Shown: positions 17,105 to 25,622, counted from the first letter of the stretch. The stretch is 58,779 nt of DNA from CALXQW01 sp031553045 (GCA_031553045.1 JAVBLZ010000007.1:1-58779), one strand, 5' to 3'. Notes: generated by a model not told the origin, from the sequence alone. Numbers and translations are program-made.

Positions 17105-17216
17105 TCTTTAACAAATAGTTTTGCATAATTATGTTGATATTGTTTGAAGAGAAACATTATATAACATCCAACCTATAAAAATTGTTTGCCGTCTCAACTC
17201 CAAGCCTGAAAATGAC

Positions 17217-17987
17217 ATGAAAAAACTGCTACTCATCGCATCTATTTTAACTTTCACCTACTCTTTGGCTCAGGAAAAAATCTCCGAACAAGGTTCGGAA
17301 AACCCTATTGCGCCATTGGTCGAAAGCTCAAAAGATAAAGAGCTGCGCCTTAATTCAAATATTGTGCGTGAAAAAACAGGCGATGTTTATATTAGACCCT
17401 TTCTGAAGGACAATGACGGAGAAGTAATTCTTGACGGATCTGACCAAGTAATGGCTTTCTACGCCTATATTGACCCTGTCATTGATAAAGAGTCGTACAT
17501 AAAATTTTTTAACGGAAGCCTAAGGCTAAACTGGGCGAATCTCGTCCCCATAATGGAGCAATATTTTAAAAAAAAGAGAATAACCTTCAAGCCCATACCT
17601 AAAAGCGAGAGTACTTTTAAAAAGTATTTTGAAAAAGGCATTCCGATAAGTTTTTTTATTGAACTAAACCCATCAGATATGGCAGACGCAGACGCCCTAT
17701 TTTCCGCCTATCTGTCGGAGAGAAATGCGGCTGAAAGTGTTGAGGAGTTGAAAAAAATTACGACAAAATTCCCGATCTCCGATTTAACAAAACTGCTCAA
17801 TAAGGCAAAAAAAGAACATCTGGTTAACCCGCGTTTTGCCTTACTTTTGGGTTACAATGCGACCACAAAAGAAATATATTTTTCATTTTGCGAAACTGGC
17901 GCTGTCTTTTGGCTACCTTGGAAGGCGTTTGAGAAAATTCCCGTAAGCAAATTACCACCCTATACATTTCGCTCGTTCGACTTGTAA
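17217..17987 (+). CDS. secreted protein with a C39-peptidase-like, probably inactive, domain
   Basis: A 256-residue protein with a signal peptide (MKKLLLIASILTFTYSLA, then QEK). The C-terminal half has the order seen in C39-like papain-fold domains of PVC bacteria: a KPIPKSESTFKKYFEKGIPISFFIEL segment in the place of 'l.kGiPllw', and FALLLGYNATTKEIYFS in the place of 'HmRLIiGYN..t.eI.ySD', then VFWLPWKAFEK. The expected catalytic His before the GYN motif is not present (PRFALLLGYN) and I see no suitable nucleophilic Cys, so activity is doubtful. This assignment is remote similarity and could be wrong. The gene stands alone, flanked on both sides by palindromic repeats, with no Shine-Dalgarno site. 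Confidence 0.6.
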   Translation: MKKLLLIASILTFTYSLAQEKISEQGSENPIAPLVESSKDKELRLNSNIVREKTGDVYIRPFLKDNDGEVILDGSDQVMAFYAYIDPVIDKESYIKFFNGSLRLNWANLVPIMEQYFKKKRITFKPIPKSESTFKKYFEKGIPISFFIELNPSDMADADALFSAYLSERNAAESVEELKKITTKFPISDLTKLLNKAKKEHLVNPRFALLLGYNATTKEIYFSFCETGAVFWLPWKAFEKIPVSKLPPYTFRSFDL

Positions 17988-18026
17988 AATACGCACTTTC
18001 ATTTTACCTTTCTAGGGATTTTGCCT

Positions 18027-18051
18027 GCACGACCAGTGCCGAAACGCTCGC
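18027..18051. repeat. fragment of the right arm of the 130-bp palindrome
   Basis: GCACGACCAGTGCCGAAACGC matches the right inner arm of units A, B and E (CACGACCAGTGCCGAAGCGC) without any left arm. It is a decayed remnant. Confidence 0.55.
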
Positions 18052-18067
18052 CATGCTCCCCCCAAGG

Positions 18068-18110
18068 CACTAGGCTGACTGTGCCTACGGCACAGCATCA
18101 AAAAAAAGCG
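18068..18110. repeat. ACTAGGCTGACTG hairpin module, copy 2
   Basis: Same flanks as copy 1 (CACTAGGCTGA before, AGCATCAAAAAAAAGCG after). The stem CTGTGCC/GGCACAG (18079-18095) has a TAC loop instead of GCAA. It lies 80 bases after the stop at 17987. Confidence 0.8.
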
Positions 18111-18149
18111 CACACTTTAATTTCTAAAGCATACGCTTAAAATTTTACC

Positions 18150-18312
18150 TTACTTTAATAAGCCTACTTTATCTATTAAAGTAAGGTTTGGAAGTATACT
18201 CTGACTTTAACGCAAAACCTCACTTACCCAATTAAAAAAAGTTTTGAAAGCACAACATCTCTTTAACAATCCTTACTTTACCCCTTGAAGAAAGTTTTGG
18301 AAGCACCCCACA
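18150..18312. repeat. array of small palindromes, block 2
   Basis: Three degenerate units ending TTTGGAAGTA, TTTTGAAAGCA and TTTTGGAAGCA, with CTTTA left arms and TTAAAG, TTAAAA or TTGAAG right arms. It is colinear with block 1 and leads into unit B. Confidence 0.65.
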
Positions 18313-18320
18313 CACTTTAA

Positions 18321-18463
18321 CGTTTTGGCAGTACGGTTTGGATGAAGAACAAGGCGCAAGGGTGTGAGGCGGTGGGAATGTACTGTAATGTACATGACCA
18401 GTGCCAAAGCGCCCGCAGCAACGCAGTAATTCGTCAAACTATGTAGCTTTAGCAAAACCCAAC
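18321..18463. repeat. ~130-bp nested palindrome, unit B
   Basis: Same outer arms as unit A, inner stems GGCGC/GCGCC and GGC..TGG / CCA..GCC, and apex ATGTAC-TGTAAT-GTACAT. The right end is the variant CAAACTATGTAGCTTTAGCAAAAC instead of CTGCCAAAAC. Confidence 0.8.
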
Positions 18464-18510
18464 CTTAAACATTAAAGAGAAAGTTTTGGAAGCACAATCA
18501 CACACTTTAA

Positions 18511-18649
18511 CGTTTTGGCAGCACGGTTTGGATGAAGAACAAGGCGCAAAAAAAATTGCGGGTCGCAGCGTACTAAATGTACGCAAGAGTCGCAATTTTT
18601 TGCAGCAACGTAGTTATTCGTCAAACTATGTAGCTTTAGCAAAACCCAA
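18511..18649. repeat. ~130-bp nested palindrome, unit C (alternative inner stem)
   Basis: Outer arms as in unit B, but the inner stem is replaced by AAAAAATTGCG / CGCAATTTTTT, capped by GCGTAC-TAAAT-GTACGC. Together with its leading small palindrome it is a near-exact direct repeat of unit D, 186 bases away. Confidence 0.8.
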
Positions 18650-18696
18650 CCTTAAACATTAAAGAGAAAGTTTTGGAAGCACACCACACACTTTAA

Positions 18697-18826
18697 CGTT
18701 TTGGCAGCACGGTTTGGATGAAGAACAAGGCGCAAAAAAAATTGCGGGTCGCAGCGTACTAAATGTACGCAAGAGTCGCAATTTTTTGCAGTAACGCAGT
18801 TATTCGCCAAACAAGTCTGCCAAAAC
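18697..18826. repeat. ~130-bp nested palindrome, unit D
   Basis: Near-identical to unit C in its left arm and AT-rich inner stem, but its right end has the unit A form (TTCGCCAAAC, CTGCCAAAAC). It looks like a C/A hybrid. It ends 6 bases from the stop codon of the minus-strand gene at 18833. Confidence 0.8.
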
Positions 18827-18832
18827 CAAAAC

Positions 18833-19504
18833 TTAGAGTTTTACGGCGGGGTTGGTGAATCGCAATCCGTCGCCGCTATGAAATACGCCGTATTCAGTAA
18901 CGATTGCGCCTGCTGGGCCTGCAATCTGATAGTGGCGGGCGGTGAGACGGTTTAGCCAGATTAGGTTGCCTTCTTTGCCTGAAGATTTTGCAACTTTATT
19001 TACGGTTACAAATTTCTTTTGGCTTTCAGGAACGACTATGTTTGGGTATTTTGAGGCTGCATCGCCTTCTTCACCGAAGCAGTAAGTCTCGCCATATTTG
19101 GCTTGCCAGCATTCATTTTTTGCGGGGAGTTTATCAGTGGCTAAATGGTAGTGTTCTACAAGCATCTGGTTTGGCAAAAGGAGAATCTCATGCCCGAACA
19201 CGCCTGTTTTATCGTCCATAGCCCAGAATATGCCGCCCATGCCGACTGCGGGGAAATCTCCAAGACCAAAGTCTGTAGCCCACATATTTTTGCGCATATT
19301 TTCGCTGATAGGCATGCCGAAGCGTGTCATCATGTCAAAATATGCCTGTTTTGCCGCCTCTTGGTCAAACTTGCCGTCCTTGTAAAACTGCGACTTTGAA
19401 AGCGTTGGCGCTTTATCGGCATTGCAGCTTTGCACGCATTGGCAAGCAGACAAAAATGCAAACGATGCAAGAGTAAGTAATGTTGTAAGAATTTTAATTT
19501 TCAT
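18833..19504 (-). CDS. cupin-like lipoprotein
   Basis: A 223-residue protein with a lipoprotein signal; the lipobox LSAC puts the lipidated cysteine at C21. The mature part contains a cupin-like segment HEILLLPNQMLVEHYH, followed by KNECWQAKYGETYCFGEE and GPAGAIVTEYGVFHSGDGLRF. This resembles the metal-binding strands of D-lyxose-isomerase-like or other single-domain cupins (H-x-H early, E/H later). No enzyme activity can be assigned. It starts 1 base after the stop of the large diheme HzsA-like gene, so the two are almost certainly cotranscribed and the protein may act with it in the envelope. Its 3' end abuts palindromic unit D. Confidence 0.7.
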   Translation of the reverse strand: MKIKILTTLLTLASFAFLSACQCVQSCNADKAPTLSKSQFYKDGKFDQEAAKQAYFDMMTRFGMPISENMRKNMWATDFGLGDFPAVGMGGIFWAMDDKTGVFGHEILLLPNQMLVEHYHLATDKLPAKNECWQAKYGETYCFGEEGDAASKYPNIVVPESQKKFVTVNKVAKSSGKEGNLIWLNRLTARHYQIAGPAGAIVTEYGVFHSGDGLRFTNPAVKL

Positions 19505-19505
19505 A

Positions 19506-22500
19506 TTAGTCCTTTAATGTTAGAGATACGTCGTCAACGTGCCAAGACACGCCATTGCCAATTTCGATAAAGTTTATCTTAACTTTATCGCCGGAATTTA
19601 GTTTGGGCAACTGATAGGTGTTTTTTGTCCACTTTTCTTTGTCGCCCTTGAGGGCTTCATCGAGAACTATCCTGCCGTTGATTGAAACTTGAACTCTTGA
19701 ATTACTCATGATTCTTGCCCAAGCTTCAAAAGAAAATTCTGCAGCCTTATTTACAACGCCTGCGGGAATTTCTATTTCTTGGAATACGTTGAATGGCGAG
19801 TTGCCGCTAGAAGCGATTTCAAGATGAGCCCCCGTGGGCTTGCCTTGGCTATTCAATTCAGGAGAATCCAAAGCGCCTTTTGCCCAGCGTTCTATAAATT
19901 CTATATTGCTCTGCCAGCCCGTAACAACGCTTCTGGAATCTTGAGAAACTTCCCTGTTAAATTTGGGTTCTTCAAAGTCTCCATTGCGTACAAGATTACC
20001 CGTTGCAAGTTGAGGACGCACAATTTTGCGTCTGTCGTTACTGTCATCGAGAGTATCTTTGAGAATTGGCTTCTTTTCAAAAGTTGGCACGGGCTGCTTT
20101 GGCACAGACCTCTGCAACTTTACCGCCTGATTCACGTCTTCTATGACAACACGGAAGCCCACATTATAGACCTTCTGCCATGGGTGATATGCTTTTCTGC
20201 TTGAAACAGTAGCCCACTTTGGTCTGTCTCTCCAAGAGCCGCCCCTGACCGCCATTTTGTCTAAAACAACTTCGCCACCAACAGTCTTGGTGTAGTTATC
20301 CCGAGTCCACTCGGCAACGTTGCCTATCATGTCATAAAGCTCAAATGCGTTTGCCGCATAGTTGCCGCCCGGAACATGAACCAAGGCGCTGTCGGTGTAG
20401 CGATGTTCCGCAGGCAGATAAGACACAAATTCTATCGGCTTTGGCAAAGGTTGGGGGTCAACGCCGAATACGGCAAATTCTCTGGTTGTGTAGTCCGCCA
20501 AGTTTGCATATTTGGAGAAGTCATCATTTACGCCGCCAAAATAGAACGGTGTGGAAGTGCCTGCCCTTGCCGCCCATTCCCACTGTACCTCAGTTGGCAA
20601 ATCAACCTTAACCTGGCATCTTTGGCTTATCCATTCACAGAAGCGCAACGCTTCATAGTAGGAAACCCTGACAACGCTTTGGTTAGGCTCATTGGCGGGA
20701 TAACCTTGGTTTACATGGTCTTTCCACTGTCTATCCTGATAACCTGAATTGTGCTTTGGATCAAAGGTTGCGTATTGAGCGTTGGTAACTTCAAATTCGC
20801 CGATATAGAAAGGCTTTTCAACCCTCTGAATTTTTGCAGGACCCTCGTCATAGAAGCCCGAATTTGAGCCCCTGACATAAGTGCCTGCCGGAACCAAATG
20901 CAAGCGCAGGTACTGCGTGTCGCTGAGTTTGATGTCAACTTCTTTTGCAAGAGGCTCAAGCTCTTTAACCATTGCAACGGCAGTTTCAGGGCCAAATGGG
21001 AACTCCTCAATTTTGGGTTCTTCTTGAGGATGCTTTGGCGCAGGCTCAGGCTTTATAAAGTCTTGCGGAGGCATTTTGTATGTAATTTCCTCTTGGTCGT
21101 CATGCCTGTTTGCGTATTTCGCCAAAGTTTCCATGCGCAATTTATGACCGTCAAATGGGATAGGTTTGTATTCTGTCCAAGTACCTCTGGCGGGGACATT
21201 CAAGTCTATCCAAGTGATGAGGTGGTCATAATCTTCCTTATCCATCTTTACGCCTTTGTGGCCCTTTTCCAGAAGCTGCACAAGCTCGCTGGTATTTGCG
21301 TGGAACTCCATAGGCGAAAGCAGATTCTGATTGCTTTCAGGGCCTGTGCGGCGCACGTACGGATGCAAATTCAAATAAGACTGCGGGAAATTTCTGAAAC
21401 CCAAAGGCTGATTTGCCGCAAAGTTTGGCCTGCCGGACTGACCTTTGTGGCAACCTAGGCAATATTTGTCGAGTATGGGCTGGACGTCTCTTTCAAAAGA
21501 GTAGCCGCGCACAGGACCCCTAAAAGGTTTGATTTCAGAAGGCTTTTTTCTGGCGGCGATTGCCGTGCCCGTAGGCGGCGTCATACCCTGACCTTCATGG
21601 CAACCCACACAGCTTTGAACTTCGCCGGGGCGCACCACAAACCAACTGCGCATTAGCGCTATTGCCTTGCCTTCTTCGTCTAAAGGTTGGATTGCAATGG
21701 GTCTGTTTGCCGGCACTTCAAACATTGCCGAACCGTCAGATTCAACCTCGACAGTGCCCAAAATGCGTTTTACATCCCATGCGCCTTCCTGAGAAATTGC
21801 GTCATGAGAACCCATTTCACGGTAGCAGTAATAATACTCAAATACACGCAAAGCCCTCACAGTACCCCTTGCGACGTCTTTCAAACCGGGGCCTTGATAG
21901 ATGTCGCTCAAAAATACGTAACCTTTGTCCATATCAGGGTCTGTCTTATCCGCTATTGGCGCAGGACGAGGACGCTTCATGATGGGCATGGGCTCTAAAG
22001 ACATCAGGTATCGAGTCTTGGTAAGCAAGGTTGCGTTGCCAAAAGTATCCACCAAATATATACCCCACTCGTCATTAAGATCTTTCATTGAAGCAACCAC
22101 ATAATTTTCCGAAAGCGGATAGGGATGCAAGAAGTGCGGACGAACATCGTCAACAAGTTGGTCTTTGATTTCAGGTTCAAATTTTCTGCCCCTGCTGAGG
22201 AAGTTGTGATACTCGCCCTCCGCTTCAACAGTGCCTTTTGAAACGTCAAAAAGGTGCATTTCACCGCCACGCCTTGTGCCGTGATGACCGGAAACTATGC
22301 CCACAAACTTATTGGGTTGGTCCGGAATTTGACGCACATAGAAAAGAGAGTTCGGCCAATAACTTGTAGAACCGTAATAAGAACTCTGCGCTGTGCCGTC
22401 CGGATTCATTTGCATTAAAATTCTGGAGAAATAATGCGAATTGTCCGTATATTCCCAGCGAGTGTACATTATGCGGCCGTTGTCCATTACGGTAGGCATC

Positions 22501-24509
22501 CAGTCTGCATCTTGTTCAAAAGTTAGCTGACGTATGGTTTTGTCAACAGCAACAGGGTCGCCGGCATTTTGGTCCATAACAAAAAGATTTGCAACGTAGT
22601 CCGTGCCGCTTACGCAGGGCACGCCCACAAATGTGGCAGTTGAGCAAAATATGACACGATTATCCGGCAGATATACGCCGTCAAAATTATCCACATCGTC
22701 ATAAATTTCCGGAGTCAACATGCGCTGCCCATTGCCCTCAATATCTATTTCAAAAAGCTGAAAGTTGTTTTTGGGAGTGAGGCTGGAATACATTATTTTT
22801 GTGGCGTCCCAATCTATTTCCAAATCTAAAATACCCTTTGTGCCTTCAGGCTTGAAAAGGAATTTTTCATCAATTTTTGCGCCGTTTATAGTCATAACCC
22901 AAAGCTCATCATTCCACCTTTGATTGGGCTTGATATTCTTTTTGAGCGCATGATTACCCTGCCAATTCTGAGGCAAACCTTGCAGAGGCGCTTGAGGGTC
23001 TCTCTTTATAAAGAGCCATTTGTTTGTAGCTTGCAGATATGGGTTTGTTAACAACGCCTTGCGCGCAAACTCTTTAAATTCGTTGATCTGAGGCAGAACT
23101 TCATCGGCTTTTTCATTAAAATATAAGTTCCTGATTTCCGGCATGCGCTCCTTCCAGACTTTTGCATCTCTGATATAAGAACGCGGATAGTCCGGATTCA
23201 AAGACATCAAATGCTCTATACCGTCTATGACGCTTTGCGGGTCGTACACAAAAACTTCGTCAGACCAGATTAAGTTGCAGATTATGGCGTAAAAATACAT
23301 CCAATCTGCGGAAGTGTCCGCCACTTTATCGGCGATAACACGATTGAACAAATCGTCAGCTCTCTTGCGGGAAAGCGTTACATACTTCATGGTTTTGTCT
23401 AAGATAGGGTCAAGCTCTCTCTTATAATTTTCGTCAGAAATGAACGCCGCAAAGCGAGCCGATGGGCGTGCCTCCAACCTGCCAATCAATTTGTAGAAAT
23501 GAGAATAGTCAGCCTCTAACATCTTGCCCAAATAAACAGATGGGGATGCAAAAGGTTCAAAATAAAAAGTGGGAACTTTTTTGGTGTTTTGCGGCACGGT
23601 TTTAATGACCAAAACGTTTTTGCCTTTTTTGAGAGGCAGCTCTACAATCTTGGGGTTTGTCATAGCGCCGCCGTTTGCTTCATGCGCAAGCTTTTCGCCA
23701 TTCAAATACAAGGTCATTGTGGTGAACGCCGATACAGTACAGGCAAGTTTTATGTCTTCAAAAGCTTTAAGTTCACAATATAAAAAGCTTGTACCACTGC
23801 CAATCAAACGCTTATTGGCAAAAGAATAGTCATTAATTGCGCCGTAATTTACATCTATTTTATGCCAGACATAAGCGCCATCATAAACTTCTTCAGGATT
23901 GAAAGGGTTTTCTGTAGGGTCTAAAGCAGAAATTGCCGCAGCAGGATTGCCAGCCGAAAGCGACGCATTGCCACCCAACGCCGTAGAAATATACCACTGC
24001 CCATAAACCACAGAATCTCTCACATGCGTAAGCTGGTCATTTTTCCAGAGCAGGTATCTATCATGAGAGTTTACAACTGTAGAGGCAAAAGGCTCGCGCT
24101 TTGTGTAGATAATTTCAGCGATTTCTTTTGCTCTTTTTTCAGTAAGGCAATAATCCTGAGGCATATAGAATCTTGCGCTATTGTCCTCAATTATGCGTTG
24201 AATTTCATTGATTTCCCTATCGGCTTTTTCTTTGATTTTTTGTGCAGCCTTCTTTGCTTTTTCGGCGTCAGAAATTTTGGCAGCCTCGGCAGATTCTATT
24301 TCTTTTGCCCTGATATCTTTTGCGCTTGTAGCCTCAGAAAGTGGCGTAGGTTCTTTCTTGGCGTCAGAAAGCTTAATTGCAGAAGCCCCCGCCTTTGATG
24401 TCATTCTGGTTTGCGGTTTGGCATCTGTATTTTCATCTTGAGCAAACAGCGTCGTAAGCCCTGATAATACGATTCCAAAGACCAATGTTAATCTTATAAG
24501 ATTCTTCAT
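19506..24509 (-). CDS. HzsA-like diheme c / beta-propeller / SUMF1-domain exported protein
   Basis: A 1667-residue protein with a signal peptide (LTLVFGIVLSGLTTLFA). A charged helical region (about 40-105) comes first. A TolB-like beta-propeller follows at about 545-880 (WDATKIMYSSLTPKNNFQLFEID). At about 900-1090 is a hydrazine-synthase-alpha-middle-like region (ESDGSAMFEVPANRPIAIQP) with two c-heme motifs, CVGCH (C967, C970, H971) and CLGCH (C1017, C1020, H1021). A SUMF1/FGE-like domain follows at about 1200-1457 (LPTEVQWEWAARAG, MAVRGGSWRDRPKW), then a C-terminal beta-sandwich resembling a carbohydrate-binding module (about 1510-1667). The SUMF1 part lacks the paired cysteines of true formylglycine-generating enzymes. 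Such fusions are known in PVC bacteria with unknown function; hydrazine synthesis is not implied. It is followed after 1 base by a cupin lipoprotein. Confidence 0.8.
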   Translation of the reverse strand: MKNLIRLTLVFGIVLSGLTTLFAQDENTDAKPQTRMTSKAGASAIKLSDAKKEPTPLSEATSAKDIRAKEIESAEAAKISDAEKAKKAAQKIKEKADREINEIQRIIEDNSARFYMPQDYCLTEKRAKEIAEIIYTKREPFASTVVNSHDRYLLWKNDQLTHVRDSVVYGQWYISTALGGNASLSAGNPAAAISALDPTENPFNPEEVYDGAYVWHKIDVNYGAINDYSFANKRLIGSGTSFLYCELKAFEDIKLACTVSAFTTMTLYLNGEKLAHEANGGAMTNPKIVELPLKKGKNVLVIKTVPQNTKKVPTFYFEPFASPSVYLGKMLEADYSHFYKLIGRLEARPSARFAAFISDENYKRELDPILDKTMKYVTLSRKRADDLFNRVIADKVADTSADWMYFYAIICNLIWSDEVFVYDPQSVIDGIEHLMSLNPDYPRSYIRDAKVWKERMPEIRNLYFNEKADEVLPQINEFKEFARKALLTNPYLQATNKWLFIKRDPQAPLQGLPQNWQGNHALKKNIKPNQRWNDELWVMTINGAKIDEKFLFKPEGTKGILDLEIDWDATKIMYSSLTPKNNFQLFEIDIEGNGQRMLTPEIYDDVDNFDGVYLPDNRVIFCSTATFVGVPCVSGTDYVANLFVMDQNAGDPVAVDKTIRQLTFEQDADWMPTVMDNGRIMYTRWEYTDNSHYFSRILMQMNPDGTAQSSYYGSTSYWPNSLFYVRQIPDQPNKFVGIVSGHHGTRRGGEMHLFDVSKGTVEAEGEYHNFLSRGRKFEPEIKDQLVDDVRPHFLHPYPLSENYVVASMKDLNDEWGIYLVDTFGNATLLTKTRYLMSLEPMPIMKRPRPAPIADKTDPDMDKGYVFLSDIYQGPGLKDVARGTVRALRVFEYYYCYREMGSHDAISQEGAWDVKRILGTVEVESDGSAMFEVPANRPIAIQPLDEEGKAIALMRSWFVVRPGEVQSCVGCHEGQGMTPPTGTAIAARKKPSEIKPFRGPVRGYSFERDVQPILDKYCLGCHKGQSGRPNFAANQPLGFRNFPQSYLNLHPYVRRTGPESNQNLLSPMEFHANTSELVQLLEKGHKGVKMDKEDYDHLITWIDLNVPARGTWTEYKPIPFDGHKLRMETLAKYANRHDDQEEITYKMPPQDFIKPEPAPKHPQEEPKIEEFPFGPETAVAMVKELEPLAKEVDIKLSDTQYLRLHLVPAGTYVRGSNSGFYDEGPAKIQRVEKPFYIGEFEVTNAQYATFDPKHNSGYQDRQWKDHVNQGYPANEPNQSVVRVSYYEALRFCEWISQRCQVKVDLPTEVQWEWAARAGTSTPFYFGGVNDDFSKYANLADYTTREFAVFGVDPQPLPKPIEFVSYLPAEHRYTDSALVHVPGGNYAANAFELYDMIGNVAEWTRDNYTKTVGGEVVLDKMAVRGGSWRDRPKWATVSSRKAYHPWQKVYNVGFRVVIEDVNQAVKLQRSVPKQPVPTFEKKPILKDTLDDSNDRRKIVRPQLATGNLVRNGDFEEPKFNREVSQDSRSVVTGWQSNIEFIERWAKGALDSPELNSQGKPTGAHLEIASSGNSPFNVFQEIEIPAGVVNKAAEFSFEAWARIMSNSRVQVSINGRIVLDEALKGDKEKWTKNTYQLPKLNSGDKVKINFIEIGNGVSWHVDDVSLTLKD

Positions 24510-24599
24510 AAAATATATTTCCCTCTACAATAAAAGCCCTATCTAAACTTTTTGCGGTTTAGAAACAAGCACTATTTTATATAAAAAACGGTTTTTAAA

Positions 24600-24632
24600 T
24601 TATCAAACAGGAATATTTTGCCTATTTGATAA
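24600..24632. promoter_or_regulatory. 12-bp inverted repeat upstream of the HzsA-like gene
   Basis: TTATCAAACAGG and CCTATTTGATAA form an inverted repeat with one mismatch around a 9-base AT-rich spacer, about 90 bases before the ATG at 24509. It could be an operator or a remnant of the prmA terminator; it has no T-run on the minus strand. A TATATAAAAT box lies between it and the gene. Confidence 0.4.
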
Positions 24633-24690
24633 CCCAAACCCCTTTAATATACATTCAAAAGTTAGCGATTTATCACTGAATTACAACATT

Positions 24691-24706
24691 TTTTTGAGCT
24701 CAAAAA
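24691..24706. promoter_or_regulatory. perfect 16-bp palindrome
   Basis: TTTTTGAGCTCAAAAA lies 31 bases beyond the prmA stop. It may terminate prmA transcription weakly or be a protein-binding site. Confidence 0.35.
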
Positions 24707-24736
24707 CAAATTTCGCCCAAGATGATTTGGCTATAT

Positions 24737-25615
24737 TTATCTGAATTTTAAAACCAAAGACGACCAATCTCCCATAAAATCGGCTTTAGATTCCTTTAAT
24801 TTGCCGCCAATCTTAGCTTCAAAAAGCGTTTTAACTTCAGCATTTTCATAATGCAATATGCCGCTTAAGACCAAAACACCGCCATCCGCCACGGCGGCAA
24901 TTAGCTCGTCCGCAAATTGTGAAAGCACATCTGCTTGAATATTCGCAAGTAACAAATCTGCCCTATCGCCCTTCAAAGAGCTTTGCAATGTGCCTGTTTC
25001 AAACCGTATCTTGGCGGAATTTGTATTATTGTATGCGGCATTTTCCAAACAAACCCTGATTGAATCTGCATCAATATCGAAGCCGTAGATATTTTCAAAG
25101 CCCAAAAGCGCCGCACTTATTGCCAAAATGCCTGAGCCGCAACCCGCATCTATTACGTATTTTGATGCAAAATTTGGGTTTTCCTTAACATAATCTTGCA
25201 TTGCAACTGCACAAAGCCTGGTTGTAGGGTGGTCGCCCGTGCCAAACGCCATGCCTGCGTCAAAATAAAACGCCTTATCGCCCTCAGATAAAGGGTATTC
25301 ATCTTTTAGCCAGACCGGAATCCAATGCAAATTCCCGCAGTGCCACGGCTTCAAAAATTCCTTATAGGCGTTTTGCCAGTCTGCGTCTATCACGGTTTCG
25401 ATAAGATAATGCTCCGCAAGAGCGTCAAAATTTTCTTGGAGCAGTTTAAAGTTTTTCTTAGCCTCAGATTCGTCTTCAAAATAGCCTATCAATGACGGAG
25501 AAAGTTCCGCATTATTGGGCCTTTCAATAGTCCAGTTTTCGTGCTGAATTTCGTCAAAGTGCATATCTAATTCGTCCGCCAAATCGGCGTTAATATTCTG
25601 TGATAGTTTTACCAT
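24737..25615 (-). CDS. prmA: ribosomal protein L11 methyltransferase
   Basis: The ATG at 25613-25615 gives 292 residues and starts 7 bases after the tatD stop. An in-frame ATG at 25648 would overlap tatD by 26 bases and adds a tail not expected in the family. The SAM-binding motif VIDAGCGSGILAI is at about residues 154-166. Upstream is FDAGMAFGTGDHPTTRLC, the PrmA signature, and downstream DLLLANIQADVL takes the place of the NI(L/A) catalytic-loop motif. The enzyme methylates ribosomal protein L11 at several sites. It lies in a two-gene unit downstream of tatD. Confidence 0.92.
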   Translation of the reverse strand: MVKLSQNINADLADELDMHFDEIQHENWTIERPNNAELSPSLIGYFEDESEAKKNFKLLQENFDALAEHYLIETVIDADWQNAYKEFLKPWHCGNLHWIPVWLKDEYPLSEGDKAFYFDAGMAFGTGDHPTTRLCAVAMQDYVKENPNFASKYVIDAGCGSGILAISAALLGFENIYGFDIDADSIRVCLENAAYNNTNSAKIRFETGTLQSSLKGDRADLLLANIQADVLSQFADELIAAVADGGVLVLSGILHYENAEVKTLFEAKIGGKLKESKADFMGDWSSLVLKFR

Positions 25616-25622
25616 AAATTTT

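Noticed and set aside
18273..18455. 60-residue minus-strand frame
   Set aside because: It is made wholly of repeat unit B and neighbouring small palindromes; the equivalent frame is not kept intact in the other copies.
16752..18826. Integron attC sites (gene cassettes with palindromic tails)
   Set aside because: The size and nested pairing are reminiscent of attC, but the RYYYAAC and GTTRRRY core boxes are not present at the ends and no integrase gene is visible.
18321..18826. CRISPR array
   Set aside because: Units are about 190 bp apart, are themselves long palindromes and have no short identical repeat with unique spacers; no cas genes are nearby.
16340..18832. Insertion sequence or prophage
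   Set aside because: No transposase, integrase or phage gene can be read in this stretch on either strand.
19506..24509. Formylglycine-generating enzyme (sulfatase activation)
   Set aside because: The SUMF1-type domain is present, but the active-site cysteines of true FGE are absent near MAVRGGSWRDRPKW.
19506..24509. Hydrazine synthase (anammox)
   Set aside because: Only the middle region and heme motifs are HzsA-like; the other subunits and the context are missing.
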